The notes under the pieces are model-generated. The model saw only the letters and a list, made by a program, of their open reading frames with translations. It did not search any database and was not told the DNA's origin. From Eulemur rufifrons (Eukaryota > Chordata > Mammalia > Primates > Lemuridae), in the NCBI RefSeq assembly GCF_041146395.1, contig NC_090989.1:123131501-123195500 (forward strand): 64,000 nt of DNA, in the 5' to 3' direction. Shown here piece by piece: positions 21,290 to 32,388 of the stretch (its first letter is position 1; every line of letters starts with the position of its first letter). The position numbers and the translations under genes were made by a program.

Positions 21290-22130
21290 TAATAAAACAC
21301 TAGGTGAATTCATAACTTCTACATTTTGATCCATAGCTTCAATTACTCTGTTAGAGTTCCAGATGTCTCTAGATTCTTTCTTGGCACAAAGAAAAATGTC
21401 GAATGTGGAGGAATGCATACCCTATAAAAACTAACCAATCAATCAAACTTTGTATGTTGTAACTTTGTGTGTTACAACCTGGACAACAGAGGAGCCGAGG
21501 AAAGCTGCTCCACCCTAGAGTTTTTCTTAAGGAATCACCTGGGGAGCTGGTGTAGGGGCAGAAACGGGAATTTCAAGTAAATACTCCAAGTGATGTTGCT
21601 GCAGACCTCTGTTGACCCCCTTCAACACTACCACAGGGAAAGGGTTCTGGCTAAAAAATAAACGTAGAAATCCTGGGGAATTATCAAAATCATCTGCCTT
21701 ACACTGTTTGCCCACTTTAAACAGCTGGCCGTCTAAGGGAGCAAGATCTGGGATCCTTTTCCCATGGGCTCCACAGCCTCGCAGGACATCTCTGCATGGA
21801 GCTACTAGCAGAACAATGCTATTGCTACTCACGTTTTGATTTCAGACCTTCTCTTGCCCTATGCAAATGCTTAGCATCCTTTCTTTTCTCAGTTCAGTCT
21901 CCGAGATACCGCTTACCTTACCCGACATCTTGCCTTGGAAGTACATCTCTAAGGCAGAGGAAGGAAACATGTCTTCTATATAGTCTATAGTAATCCATTG
22001 CCTCCTCAAGAATGAAATACATGCATCCAGGAACACTATTAACTATTTTTAGGAAACTTGAGGTTATATTGTCTATTTTAACATAACAAATTAGCTTTAG
22101 GTGGATTTTTTTCTTTTTTCTTTTTCCTTT
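21290..22130. other. Unassigned; small MER5/MER20-like patch about 21516-21610
   Basis: 'aaggaatcacctggggagct' resembles the interior of hAT-Charlie MITEs. The rest is unassigned. The 101-codon minus frame at 21527-21832 overlaps this patch and has no domain signature. Confidence 0.35.
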
Positions 22131-22552
22131 GGGCTGTTGTAACTAAGTGGGCAGCTTAAACAACAGAAATTTGTTGTCTCACAATTCTGGAAACTAGAAG
22201 TCTGAGAAAAAAGTGTTGGCAGGGTAGGTTCCTTCTGGGGGCTATGAGGGACAATTTGTTCCATATCCTTCTCTTAGCTTCTGGTGGTTTGTGGAGAATC
22301 TTTGACGTTCCTTGACTTGTATCTACATCACTGTAATCTCTGCCTTCATCTTCACATGACATTCTCCCAATGTGTTTGTCTCTGTCCAAATCTTTCCTTT
22401 TTATACACTGTCATATTAGATTAGGGCCCACCTTAATGACCTCATATTAACTTGATCATCTGTAAAAACTATTTCCAAATAAGGTCACATTTACAGTTAC
22501 GGGGAGGTTAGGACTACAACCTCTTTTGAGAGACACTATGCAACCCATAACC
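22131..22552 (-). mobile_element. MLT1-class LTR, antisense
   Basis: Reverse-complement MLT1: 'gctgttgtaacta', 'cttaaacaacagaaatttgt', 'acttgatcatctgtaaaaac', 'aaataaggtcacattta', ending 'caacccataac'. Confidence 0.8.
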
Positions 22553-23402
22553 CTCCTCCTCCCCCACTTTCCAGCAGCACACTATTGCTTCCAATTGCTA
22601 TTACTGCTGACCCTACTTCATATCTCTTTCCTCTTCTTTTGACTATTTGTTTGATTTTGGTTCTTATACACTGACACCTCTTTCATAGGGTATTTGATCA
22701 GGCAGTCAGTTATTTATTTTTATTTACTTTCTAAGTATTATTATATCAGTAAAATCCATTTATTGTGGATTTGTGAAAACAACAAACTATAAAGAAGAAA
22801 ATGAAATTACCCATAATAGCACCAAGTACCTAGAGATAGTTTCATAAATAAACAATATTTCACTGAATCTAATATAGTACTGATTTTAGATGGATCCTAA
22901 TTTCAAAATGTATACATTAGAATCAATGAAATATAGCATTTTATACATATGCACAGATATGTACATAATTAGAATCACAACATTTCATAAAAATGTCCCC
23001 AATCCCCCCTAAAAAAGCCAATTTTTTTACATTTCCACTATTTTTCTGAGCATTAGCTTAAGTAATTTCCCAAGATATTATATATATTTTAAAAAATATG
23101 TTTAGTGACTGCATTTCCTACAGTATAATAATTTAACATTTGTATTTTTTCCATATTTTACCCTTTTAAGATTACTCTGACATGAATGTCATCACATATA
23201 TTAATATATATCTTATGTAATCCTGAATTATTTCCTTAGAATAGATTCTGGATCCACAGATACTAAGTCAAAGGGCATACATTTTTTAAATGTGCTTCAT
23301 ATTATTGCCACATTTTTTTCAGGAAATGTCTTTCAATTTTTATTCCCATTGGCCCATATATATAAAACCCCTGTTGAAAGTGTACAATTTGCACATTTTA
23401 AT
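22553..23402. other. No recognised feature, AT-rich
   Basis: About 70% A+T by eye, with scattered L1-like phrases. Nothing I can assign. Confidence 0.4.
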
Positions 23403-23530
23403 TTTCTTTCTTTTTTTCCTTTCTCCGTCCTTCCCTTTCTCCCTACTCCCCTCTTTTCCACCCCTTCCTTTCTTTTTTCCTTCTCCTTCTCTTTGTCCCT
23501 CTTTCCTTCTTGTCTTCTATCTCTTTTGTT
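23403..23530. repeat. Polypyrimidine tract
   Basis: Nearly pure C/T on plus for ~125 bases. The two small open frames through it (82 and 85 codons, Phe/Ser/Pro-rich) are composition artefacts. Confidence 0.9.
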
Positions 23531-23847
23531 CTTGCTAATTCAATATTAAAAAATGATCCATTGTTCTGTTAGATATTTCTTACATTATGGACAAGTATAA
23601 AAGATTTATTTTAATTTTCTAGTTTCTCAGCCATTAAAATTTCTTCTTTGGTGAATTATCTTTTAAGATTGCTTACCTTCTTTGTAGGGCTTAAACAATT
23701 TTCACATTGATTGACCTCTTTAAATATTAAATATTTATTTTATTTATTGCAAACACTTTTTCTAGTTTGCTATTTGTTTCAGTTCTGTTGATGGTAATTT
23801 TAACATGCTAAAGTATTAAATTCCTATGTAGTCATTATATCTTTCTT

Positions 23848-23856
23848 AACTTTCAA
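23848..23856. repeat. Alu target-site duplication (left)
   Basis: AACTTTCAA, repeated at 24160-24168. Confidence 0.8.
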
Positions 23857-24159
23857 TTTATTTTTTATTTTTTATTTTTTTGAGATAGAGTGTTGCTAGG
23901 TCACCCTGGTAGAGTGCAGTGGCATCATCATAGCTCACTGCAACCTCCAATTCCTGGGCTCAAGCGATCCTCCTGCCTCAGCCTCCTGAGTAGCTGGGAC
24001 TACAGATGAGTGCCACATCTCTGGCTAATTTTTCTATTTTTAGAAGAGATAGGGTCTCACCCTTGCTCAGGCTGGTCTCGAACTCCTACACTCAAGTGGT
24101 CCTCTTGCCTCGGCCTCCCAAAGTGCTAGGATTACAGGCATGAGCCACCATGCCTGGGC
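23857..24159 (-). mobile_element. Alu, antisense, older J-like type
   Basis: Dimeric Alu with 'gcagtggcatcatcatagctc', lacking the TA-rich lemur linker and with decayed CpGs. It therefore looks older than the other three Alus in the window. Nine-bp duplication flanks it. Confidence 0.95.
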
Positions 24160-24282
24160 AACTTTCAACTTTTTTTACCTTGGAAAATGGTTAGTAAATT
24201 ATTTACCAGAGCTCCAGCAAGGCTCAATGGAAGAAGATTAAACTGAGACAATTACCTGAAAACATTTTCTAAAAGTAATACA

Positions 24283-24490
24283 TAGCATTTATTGAAAGTT
24301 TTCTATTGTCAAACCTGGGAAAAGGGCTTTATACTATCCTCACAACAATCCTGAGTGGTTATCTCCAATGTACAGATGAATAAAGTTAAGTTTGGAAAGG
24401 TTAACAGATTTTCCCAGGGCATTGAATATTAAGGGCCAGGTTAAACCCAGAATTTCCTGAATATAAAGCTGATAATTTTTAGACATTCTT
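24283..24490 (-). mobile_element. MIR, antisense
   Basis: 'catagcatttattgaaag', 'ctcacaacaatcctgagtgg', 'tgtacagatgaata' in reverse-MIR order. Confidence 0.75.
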
Positions 24491-24602
24491 CCATATCTCT
24501 GCTAAAAGGTATGTATGAGCCAAAAGTTTAAAGTAATGACAATTTAAAAAACATATTATCTTGGTACTTAAGTGATCAAAAATAACTTTGTTTTCTATCA
24601 TA

Positions 24603-24785
24603 TATGTATTTAACAAATATTTATTGAAATCTGAAATATACTAAGCACTGTGGTAGGTGCTGGCGATACAGAGGAAAACAAAGCACATTCACTCTTGGGA
24701 AATATCTCAGAGAGAAGCAAGTGAAATCAGATAAACTAATAATTACCTAACATGGTGTGTGCAAAGTACTCAGAGAAGAGAGAAA
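24603..24785 (-). mobile_element. L2, antisense, 3' end
   Basis: 'atttaacaaatatttattgaa', 'ctaagcactgtggtaggtgctgg' and 'gatacagaggaaaacaaag' match the antisense L2 terminus. Confidence 0.75.
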
Positions 24786-25364
24786 CTGGCTCTGTGGGTA
24801 TGTCTTGTCCTAACTTCATAGGCACTCTTCCTTATTCTCTAAAAACCTGTGTCAGTCTTAAGCAAACCTACCCCAGAACTTGAGATGACCTTCCTCACAT
24901 GACCACAAGCTTTTGTGCTTTTGTCTCAGCCATTTACTTCTTGTCTTTACATAAACGGCTCCCTCTGCTCTCAACATGAACTCACTTTTCTGAGCAATAA
25001 CCTGCTGCAGCGTGCCTTTTGGACAGGAACAGAGCAGGCAGTTTGGAGCAGAGGAGGTTTCTAGTGTTCCAAATAGACCCTTACCTTATAAGGTCAATCT
25101 ATGTTGGCTCCAATGGTCAAGGTAAAAGGATACTTCCCTTTGTAGACTATGTTTATTCTTTGCTTGTCTACTTGAGTTACATATCCATTTCCTTCTGAGG
25201 GTCCAGTGAGAGGTTGGCAAACTTACTTCCTAATAGTTAAAATGCTTTACTTTTTAACAACATTGTATGATGCTTTCATATTACTTAATGGCACCACATA
25301 TTTTGATGTGCTCTTAAAGGCCCTTTGGTCTAGTCACTTGTTCACTCTTAACTCTCCAGAGAGG
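24786..25364. other. No recognised feature
   Basis: Unassigned low-copy-looking sequence. Confidence 0.4.
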
Positions 25365-25548
25365 GATGCGATTGGTGCAGGGATTAAGAGCACAGGTGTA
25401 GGTTTGATTTCCAATCCCACTGCATGCAGTCTGAGTGTCTCTGGACAGGCTCTTTGAGCTCATGAAAGCTTGGTTTCCTCTCCCGTAACATGGGCAGGAT
25501 AATAGTAGTGCTTAACTCAGAGAATTTGGGGTGGCCTGACTCAATAAA
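25365..25548 (+). mobile_element. MIR, sense
   Basis: 'ggattaagagcacaggtgtagg', 'ctgagtgtctctggacaggc' and 'taacatgggcaggataatagtag' follow MIR from its tRNA-like head. Confidence 0.75.
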
Positions 25549-25597
25549 TAATATAAATAATATGTATTATTTTTCTAAAAAACTAATCTTTTGCCAT

Positions 25598-25865
25598 TCA
25601 GCTAACAAAAATTTATTGCACATGTCTTATGTGCCCAGACCAGTTTTAAGTGCTAGGTAAGCAGCCATGAATTATGTTTATAATAATCATAACAAAACAC
25701 CTTGTCTTCCTTCAGCTTACATGAGAGTTGAAGAAACAGACAATATTCAAATAAACATAAATCTATGATAGAGTTTCAGATAGCAATAAGATCTATGAAG
25801 AAATACTAAGAAGGACAAAGGGAAAGAAATAGGAGATGCTGTTTGTTCAGGAAAAACTCAAATCA
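25598..25865 (-). mobile_element. L2, antisense, left part (split by LTR)
   Basis: 'aaaaatttattgcacatgtc', 'gtgcccagaccagttttaagtgc', 'ttcagcttacatgagag'. L2 terminus in antisense, resuming at 26747. Confidence 0.75.
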
Positions 25866-26746
25866 TGTTTTTCCTCTGTTCTCAGACCACAATAGTCATC
25901 AACACAGAAGACGACTTCTATGACCAAACGTGTGGGAGTTTTTCCCCACACAGCAAGCAGCAGACACCAGCTGGGTGTCCTCCGATGCGGTTCCCACACT
26001 GTGTGTCTGGAGATAGCACCAGATCCCACAGGTTGAGGACTCAGTCCCCAAAACTGCACCTCTCTCTTCAGGCAGCAGTCACAAGTCTGGCCTTTCAGAA
26101 CTTCTGACCATCTGGTTTCAAGTTGGGGTTCCCGTGACCCCCTTTTTGGGTTCAATTCAGTTGCTGGAGCAGCTCACAGAACTCAGGGAAACACTTACTT
26201 ACATTCACTGGTTTATTATAGAGGATACTCCAAAGGATACAGATAAAGAGCTGCATAGGGTGAAGGATGGGGGAAGGGGTGTGAAACTTCCATGCCCTCC
26301 CCGGGTGCACCACTCTTCAGGAACCTCCATGTGTTCGGCTATCTAGAAGCTCTCTGAACCCTGTCCATGGATCTTTTATGGAGACTTCCTTCAGTGGATA
26401 GGTATGATTGACAACTGTGTAGAAATATGTTTAGACAAAAATCTAACTCCAGCAAGGCCTGTCTGTTTAGACTTTTTCATGCCTCTCTGGGCAGCATTCC
26501 TTCCTCCAGGATATGGGCCAGGCCCCTCCCTGGAATGAGGGTCTTTTGACCCACAATCAGATTACAGTCCTGCCTTGAGCAGGTGAAAGGAGAACAGGAG
26601 AAGATTAAAGAGAGAGATTCTGTTTCCTGAGGCCTGTTCCTGAGGCCTAACGTGCTCCAACATACGAAAAATTGTAGCAAGGGCTATGGGAGTTATGAGC
26701 CAGGACCTGTGGACAAAACCCAACATGTATATATCATAACATCACA
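25866..26746 (-). mobile_element. ERV LTR, antisense, inserted in L2
   Basis: 881 bp. On minus it starts TGTGATGTTATGATATATAC at 26746 and ends ...GGAAAAACA at 25866. The order of blocks ('gtggacaaaacccaacatg', 'tgagccaggacctg', 'tcctgaggcctgttcctgagg' on plus) belongs to an ERVL-like LTR family similar to MER21, a name I give only tentatively. The 102- and 80-codon frames within it are shadows. Confidence 0.65.
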
Positions 26747-26850
26747 GTATTAGGTGAAAATGTCAGGGAGGCCTCTTTGAACAGGTGACACTTTAGCAGA
26801 GATCTGGATAAAGTAAGGGAGTAAAACGTGGCTTTTTGAGAGAAGACCAG
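26747..26850 (-). mobile_element. L2, antisense, right part
   Basis: 'gtcagggaggcctctttgaa', 'ggtgacactttagcagagatctgg' continue the L2 broken at 25865. Confidence 0.7.
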
Positions 26851-27329
26851 AGCTATGAGTAGTTGTAGAAGGCAGATAATTTAGAAAAGAGATGAAAATA
26901 TTTGATTCTTCCATTTTATGTTTCCCACTGAACTTGTGTTGTTTGAGTACAACTGTGGTTTGAGACTGGAGCTCATGGGGGCCTGCTTTTACATGGGTTA
27001 CACACAATGGCCTGGTTGGGTTGAATGGCCCTAGAAGAGCAGTGGAAGTTTGATCCCAGCTGTCCTTGTGTAAGTGTAGCTGTCACTCCAGCAGGCTTTG
27101 CAGAGCTTGGGAGCTCAGGATTTCAACCTGGATAATAAACCAGCTGAGCTACGTGGTGGATGTCAGAGATCTCCATTTTACTTGGCAAGTAGCTGCCACG
27201 ACTGAGCCACATCTTAGAAGAGATAAAAATGTACAGTGCAAAAGTGACTTCCTATAATAGGTAGTGATATATTATAGGCAGATTTCCCCCCTTCTCTTTA
27301 CCATAGGCTTTTCTCATTTAAAAGTTAAA
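26851..27329. other. No recognised feature
   Basis: Unassigned sequence with no family signature that I can name. Confidence 0.4.
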
Positions 27330-27560
27330 GAAATGTTGATTAAATGCCTTTCATGTACCAGAACTTTTATATACGTGTCTCATTTAATCATCACAGTAAC
27401 CCCAAGAGATAGAAATTGTATCATCATTTTACGAATGAGGAAAGAAAGCTCAGAGGGATTAAGTACCTTGTCCAAGATCACACAGACAAGCAAGCAGCAG
27501 AACCAGCATTGAAACTCCAAAGCCTGTGAGTTCCCACTCACATAACATAGCCTCCCACAG
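27330..27560 (-). mobile_element. MIR, antisense
   Basis: Near-complete reverse MIR: 'catttaatcatcacagtaacc', 'catcattttacgaatgagg', 'aagtaccttgtccaagatcacac'. Confidence 0.85.
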
Positions 27561-28429
27561 GCAGGGAGTTTTAGCCATATTGGCCAGTAGGACAGTTTCC
27601 TCTGAACTTAAAATAAGAAGAAAGTCTCCCAAAGAAGGTTCCTGAAGGCTCCATATTGTATTGTGGATCGAAGAAGAGGAAATTAGAATTGTTTGATAGG
27701 CAGCTACTTTCTAAGTTGATTTTGAGGGAAATTCATGGTATTGAAGAGAAGTGACAACTCAATAATAATTCTCACACCACAAAGAAGTCCTTTATGAAAA
27801 GATAAAGGCTTTTGCTATATCCTTATGGAAACTAAAACACTCTTAAACTGAAATGATTTCCTGTTTACATGATAGGGTATTTAATAAGGTCCCAATTAAA
27901 AACTAGTCACAGCATTAAGAATCCTCTTATTTAAGCGTATTAAAACACTTGAATCACATTGGAATTCCTCATAGAGCTGGACTATAAAATGTAATTCTTC
28001 TTCAAACAAATCAATGATATTTTAAGATTCAAAAAAGATAAAGGCTAACCCTGTTAGTCAAGGCCTCTCACATGCTCTTTTTCCATCTCCTTGTCTCAAC
28101 TCTGCATCCCTTGTTCTAGAATAGGAGCCATAGAGAAGATTATCTTGAGGATATTATTCCTTAGGAGGAACTAGCGTAGTTTGGCTTGACTACTGGCAGA
28201 ATCCGGATGTGAGTATGCAAATTAAATACAAATGTGTCTTAGGCTTCTCCCACAGTTGTTTATTGTTCAGTTGCTTCTTATCTTTTCATCAGCGAGTGGT
28301 GTCACTTCCCCAACAGTAGCTTAACCTGGAAACCTTGGTGGAATCCTAGATTTCTTCATCCCCCGAATCCTTGCATATTAAATAGTCACCAAATCCTGCC
28401 AAGTCCTAGTTCTTCAATCCAGAACCTCA
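27561..28429. other. No recognised feature
   Basis: Mixed composition, no repeat or gene assigned. Confidence 0.4.
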
Positions 28430-28534
28430 CTACAGTGCAGTTAACATGAGTCCAGAGTTCAGACCCTAAACTAGCCACTTACTAGCAAGTTAATGAACTT
28501 CTTGTGCATTCATTTCCTAATCTTTAAAGGATAT
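28430..28534 (+). mobile_element. MIR, sense, left part (split by LTR)
   Basis: 'agtccagagttcagaccc', 'tagccacttactagcaagttaa', 'tttcctaatctttaaagg' are MIR in sense, interrupted at 28535 and resumed at 29006. Confidence 0.75.
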
Positions 28535-29005
28535 TGCATTAGTTTCCTATGGCTGCTGTAACTATAACCGTGGTGGCTTAAAGCAACACAAATTTATTAT
28601 CTTATGGTTTTGGAGGTCAGAAGTCTGAAATAGGTCTCACTGAGCTAAAATGAAGGGTTAGCAGGACTGTGTTCCTTCTGGAAGCTCTAGGGAAACTGAA
28701 TTTTCCTTGCTTTTCCATTTCTAGAGGCTGCCTGCATTCTAGAGGGTTTGTGGCCTCTCTTCTGTCTTTAAAGACAGCAGTGGCCAGTTGAGTCTTTCTC
28801 ACATGGCATCAGTTTGACACTGACTCTTTTTTGCTTCCTTCCTCCACTTCAAGAAGACTTATGATTTTACTGGACCTGTCTAGCTTAAGGTCAGAAGATA
28901 AGTAAGCTTAATTTCATATGCAACCTTAATTCCTCTGAGCCATCTCCACAGGTCCCAGGGATCAGGACATGGACTTCTCTGGGGGACATTATTCTGCCTA
29001 TCACA
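28535..29005 (-). mobile_element. MLT1-class LTR, antisense, inside MIR
   Basis: TGCATTAGTTTCCTATGGC start, 'cttaaagcaacacaaatttatt', 'ttggaggtcagaagtctga', and '...gcctatcaca' end. No clean 5-bp duplication, so ends may be off by a few bases. Confidence 0.75.
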
Positions 29006-29105
29006 GGTACCTATCTCCGAGGGCTATGATGAGGATTAAATGAGATACGGCTATCGAGCACTCTGCACAATGCTTAATGTGATGTAAATACTCAATACAT
29101 GCTAG
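29006..29105 (+). mobile_element. MIR, sense, right part
   Basis: 'gatgaggattaaatgagata', 'cactctgcacaatgc', 'aatactcaatacatg' complete the MIR. Confidence 0.75.
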
Positions 29106-29109
29106 CCTT

Positions 29110-29330
29110 ATGGGTGTATTAGCTGGTGTCTTCAGTCTCCCTCTCACTACCTTCCAGACTAACCTTTATACTAGACTCAGAGTTATATTTCAAGAGCTCA
29201 ATCTCCTCCTAGTCTCCTCATCTTCAGTTCTTGCTCTGGGCCCCCTTCCATTCTCTTGCTACCCTGTATTTTCTATATATCGACTTGCTATTCTCTAATT
29301 ATTGATTACCTATCTTCCACCAGAAGGTAA
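29110..29330 (+). mobile_element. L2 fragment, sense (tentative)
   Basis: Pyrimidine-rich L2-like 3' region ('ccttccattctcttgctac', 'cttccaccagaaggtaag') interrupted by a MER5A-like element. The L2 tail follows at 29500. Confidence 0.5.
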
Positions 29331-29499
29331 GTGATTGTGTCAAAGTGTGGTCCATGAACCAGTACCACTGGCATCACCTAGAGCCTGGTAGAAATGCAGA
29401 ATCTAAAACCCCAACCCCCGCATCAAATGAATCATCATCTGCATTTTAGCAAGATCCCCAAGTGATTCATATATACATTAAAATTTGAGAACTATTCTG
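29331..29499. mobile_element. MER5A-like hAT MITE
   Basis: 'caaagtgtggtccatgaacc', 'ggcatcacctagagcctgg', 'agaaatgcagaatct' and 'aaatttgagaactattctg' follow MER5A end to end. Confidence 0.8.
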
Positions 29500-29560
29500 A
29501 ATTACAAATGCTTGGTAAATAGTAGATGCTCAATAAATGTTTACTGAACAAAATAACAAA
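29500..29560 (+). mobile_element. L2 tail, sense
   Basis: 'gtagatgctcaataaatgttt' is the L2 terminus displaced by the MER5A-like insertion. Confidence 0.65.
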
Positions 29561-29787
29561 TAAATGCCAGGCACTTGTATTAGGTGGGAGAAGCACATAC
29601 ATAACAGACATGATTTTCCACAGCTCCTTGAATGTATCCTGCTCTTACATTTCTTCACATCTTTATAGAGCCTACATGATGGTTATCTCGGAATGGTTTA
29701 AAGGTAGAAGTTTAAGCGCCTCCAGAATTACACAGGTGGTATCACAGAGTCCAAATAGGCAAGGATTTTTTGTCTGTTTTGCTTACC

Positions 29788-29862
29788 ACCCTATCCCAGC
29801 ACCTGGGATAATGACTGGCACATGGCAGATTCTTCATAAATATTATTAAATGAGCGAATCCA
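29788..29862 (+). mobile_element. L2 tail fragment, sense
   Basis: 'cccagcacctgggataatgac', 'tggcacatggcag' and 'cataaatattattaaatgag'. Confidence 0.65.
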
Positions 29863-29899
29863 TCTATTTTTTTCCCAGTGGGAAACTCCATCCCAAGGA

Positions 29900-30640
29900 G
29901 GTGACTATTTTCAGCTCAAATCCATTCAGGAAGGTACTCCTTTCATCAAAAGAAACAGGACATGCCTGTCTTTCTCCTTGTCCTACCACAGTAGACTGCT
30001 AATCCCTAAGAACACACAGGCAGCTGCTCTGGAAATGATATATTCAAACAAGACAGAGGTAAAGAAAACTGCAGGGCTTTGTCACCAAAGAGAGAAGCCA
30101 TTTGTGGGCCAACAAGTCACACAAGAAGCAGGAGAATTCTTCACAGCAAAATTGGCAAAGTCTCTGTTAGGAAAGTGCCCCCTGAATCTATGTTGAAACA
30201 GGCACTGAACATACAGGTTCTGGTCCAAGAAAACAGGGTGGACTGTGCAGGGATGAAAACAGCACAAGATTCAGAAAAGTGGATCAGCAGATCTTGAACA
30301 ATGAAAGAAGATTTGAAATCTGGAGTAACAGAGTCCCAGTGGCCAAGGAGTTTTACCAGTTCCTTGGTGATGAGGAATTGGAAGTTAATATCAAACAGAC
30401 CCTTCTTGGTACATCTGGAACTCGTGCACATACTACTGGAGCTGCATGGTAAACTGCATATGGTTCTCGTTCCACAGTTTTGGGCTCAGTCATTCTTAAT
30501 GAATTGTTTGCTGTCATCAAGTCCTGAGTTAAACAATATCCACAAGTATTGTTATAAATAGCTACCTGGCCTGAGCGAACCCAGGTGACAAGTACTCAAG
30601 GCTGGGACACCAGCTGACCCCCTACCCCAACTGGTTTAAC
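29900..30640 (+). other. Unidentified segment with protein-like, frame-broken reading
   Basis: Overlapping open stretches in successive frames (29978-30196, 30079-30297, 30186-30452) could be a decayed coding relic. The 88-codon frame ending at TAA 30450-30452 has a charged, soluble-protein-like composition. A T8 run at 30650 would be on the wrong side for a sense poly(A) tail. I cannot name a parent gene and give no function. Confidence 0.25.
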
Positions 30641-30679
30641 AACATATGTTTTTTTTAAAGAGTAAACTCAATACATCAG

Positions 30680-30990
30680 CACATGCTGTTCTCTGCCTAG
30701 AAATCACTGTGTTCTGCCTCTAGCTCCAAGTTCACTCTTATACTTCCTTTTAGAGCCAGCATAAATGTTACCCTTTTTCAAATCTTTCCAGACTCTCCCA
30801 AGGAGTATTTAATATTTTGTCACTACTTCCTGTGTCCTACAGCCTTTGTACATAGTTCATATTTCTATTGTAACATAAAGCCACTTATTTAACTACTTTA
30901 GGCATAGAATGTATCTGATTCTCTTTCAACCTCCCCCTGACTCCCAGAAACCACCAGCACATAGTAGGCACCTGCAATGCTTTGCAGACA
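30680..30990 (+). mobile_element. L2 3' end, sense
   Basis: 'gttctctgcctagaaatcac', 'ccagactctcccaaggagt', 'gcatagaatgtatctg', 'cagcacatagtaggcacctgc' in L2 order. Confidence 0.7.
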
Positions 30991-31494
30991 TTGGTCTCAT
31001 CACCAGGTGAAGCAGCCAAACCTCTTCAGTTCTTGGAATGTCTCAGTGGAGGGACAGTTGAGTTGCTGTGGGCAAATATCTGGCCTTCATTGTTTAACTG
31101 AGTAAACAGACCATGATCATCTTTGGCCAGTAGCTCTTCTCTTTGTACAGGAGAGATCGATCTGCTTATGTAATCAGCCTAGTTAGAAGAAAGATAATGT
31201 TATAGACCATGGTTATGCCCCCTAGTGACCTTGTTGCAAAATGCTTTGTCTAAGCTAATCGTATATTAACACTCTGGATTTTTAAATTTTATTACCATTA
31301 TTATTATTAAGAAATCATTTGAATTTTTATTGCTAGAAGGACTTCATCTGGAATATAGAGCCAACTAAAAATAAACAAAATTCTGCCTTTAGAAAGATAT
31401 TCAGTTTAGTCATTTTGAAGACATTCCAATAGCAAACTACACACTGAACTAAGGGGATATGTCTCCTCCCTCCCTCCCTTCCTCTCTTTTTCTT
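30991..31494. other. No recognised repeat; contains a CTCF-like site (31215-31230)
   Basis: Apparently low-copy sequence. A pyrimidine-rich run lies at 31459-31512. The CTCF-like motif is discussed in the findings. Confidence 0.4.
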
Positions 31495-31640
31495 TCCTTC
31501 TTTCCTCTTCCTCAAATATTTATTGAGCACTTACATTTTGACAGGTTCTGTATTAGGTAAAAGAGATGTAAAGTGAAGGAGCCATAACCCCCTGCTCCCC
31601 AGTTGCTTTCTTTCTAGAGCTTTTCATTTGAAAAAAAAGA
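31495..31640 (-). mobile_element. L2, antisense, 3' end
   Basis: 'caaatatttattgagcacttac', 'ttctgtattagg' and following text match the antisense L2 terminus. Confidence 0.65.
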
Positions 31641-31924
31641 AAGAGAGAAGAGGGATTCCTTAGAATTTGTAAAAGTCAATTGAGAGCAAGAGTTGGTGGC
31701 TGCTGATTAGCTTTGCACTAGTTGAGACAGAAAGCACTTAGAAGGCTAAAAGTCCCATCAGATAGTAAAATCAATTATTTAATTGCCATAAATCCAGATT
31801 GTATTAATTGCTCTTACTGTATTCAAATTGTATTGAATGAATATAAAATGTGGCCCCTACCCTTGGGAACTTCATCATTAGTGCTGTATTGTTTATGGGA
31901 ATCTAAGTTCTTTGCCAACATGCT

Positions 31925-32000
31925 GAAAGGCTAACATTATTATGCCTATTGATACGCTGGAGGAAATAAGGTTCTAAGAGTCTGACTTTCTTGTCTACAC
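31925..32000 (-). mobile_element. MIR fragment, antisense
   Basis: Short, diverged 'aggaaataaggttctaagagtctgactttcttgtc' block resembling reverse MIR. Confidence 0.4.
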
Positions 32001-32198
32001 CGGTAATTCTCAAAGTGTGATCCTCAAACTAGCTGCATTATTGTCAATTGGGAATTTGTTAAAAAGGCAAAGTCTTAGGCCCTAACCCAGAGCTACTGAA
32101 TCTGAAACTCTGGGGTGGGGCGGGGCGGGGCAGCAATCTATGTCTTGACAGGCACTGTCTCTGTGGTTCCGATGCAGGCCCAAGAGTGACTGAGACCA
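32001..32198. mobile_element. MER5A-like hAT MITE with expanded G-rich centre
   Basis: 'ggtaattctcaaagtgtgatcc', 'gaatctgaaactctggggtgggg' match MER5A. The central GGGGC block is extended to four G4 runs (32112-32130), unlike the usual form. Confidence 0.75.
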
Positions 32199-32210
32199 CT
32201 CTCCAGTCTA

Positions 32211-32388
32211 GACCCTTGGTATTCCCAGTGTGGTTTCTGGACCAGCAGCAGCAGCTCCTGGAAGCTTGTTAGAAATCTAGAGTCTCAGGCCCCATTCTAC
32301 ACCTACTAAGTCAGTATTTGCACTTTACCCAGATTCCCGTGTGATTTGTCCTCACGTTACCTTTTGTGAAGCACTGCTCCAGACTAGC
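32211..32388. mobile_element. MER5A-like hAT MITE (second, adjacent)
   Basis: 'cagtgtggtttctggaccagc', 'cttgttagaaatctagagtctc', ending 'gaagcactgctcc'. It lies 12 bp after another MER5A-like copy in the same orientation. Confidence 0.75.
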
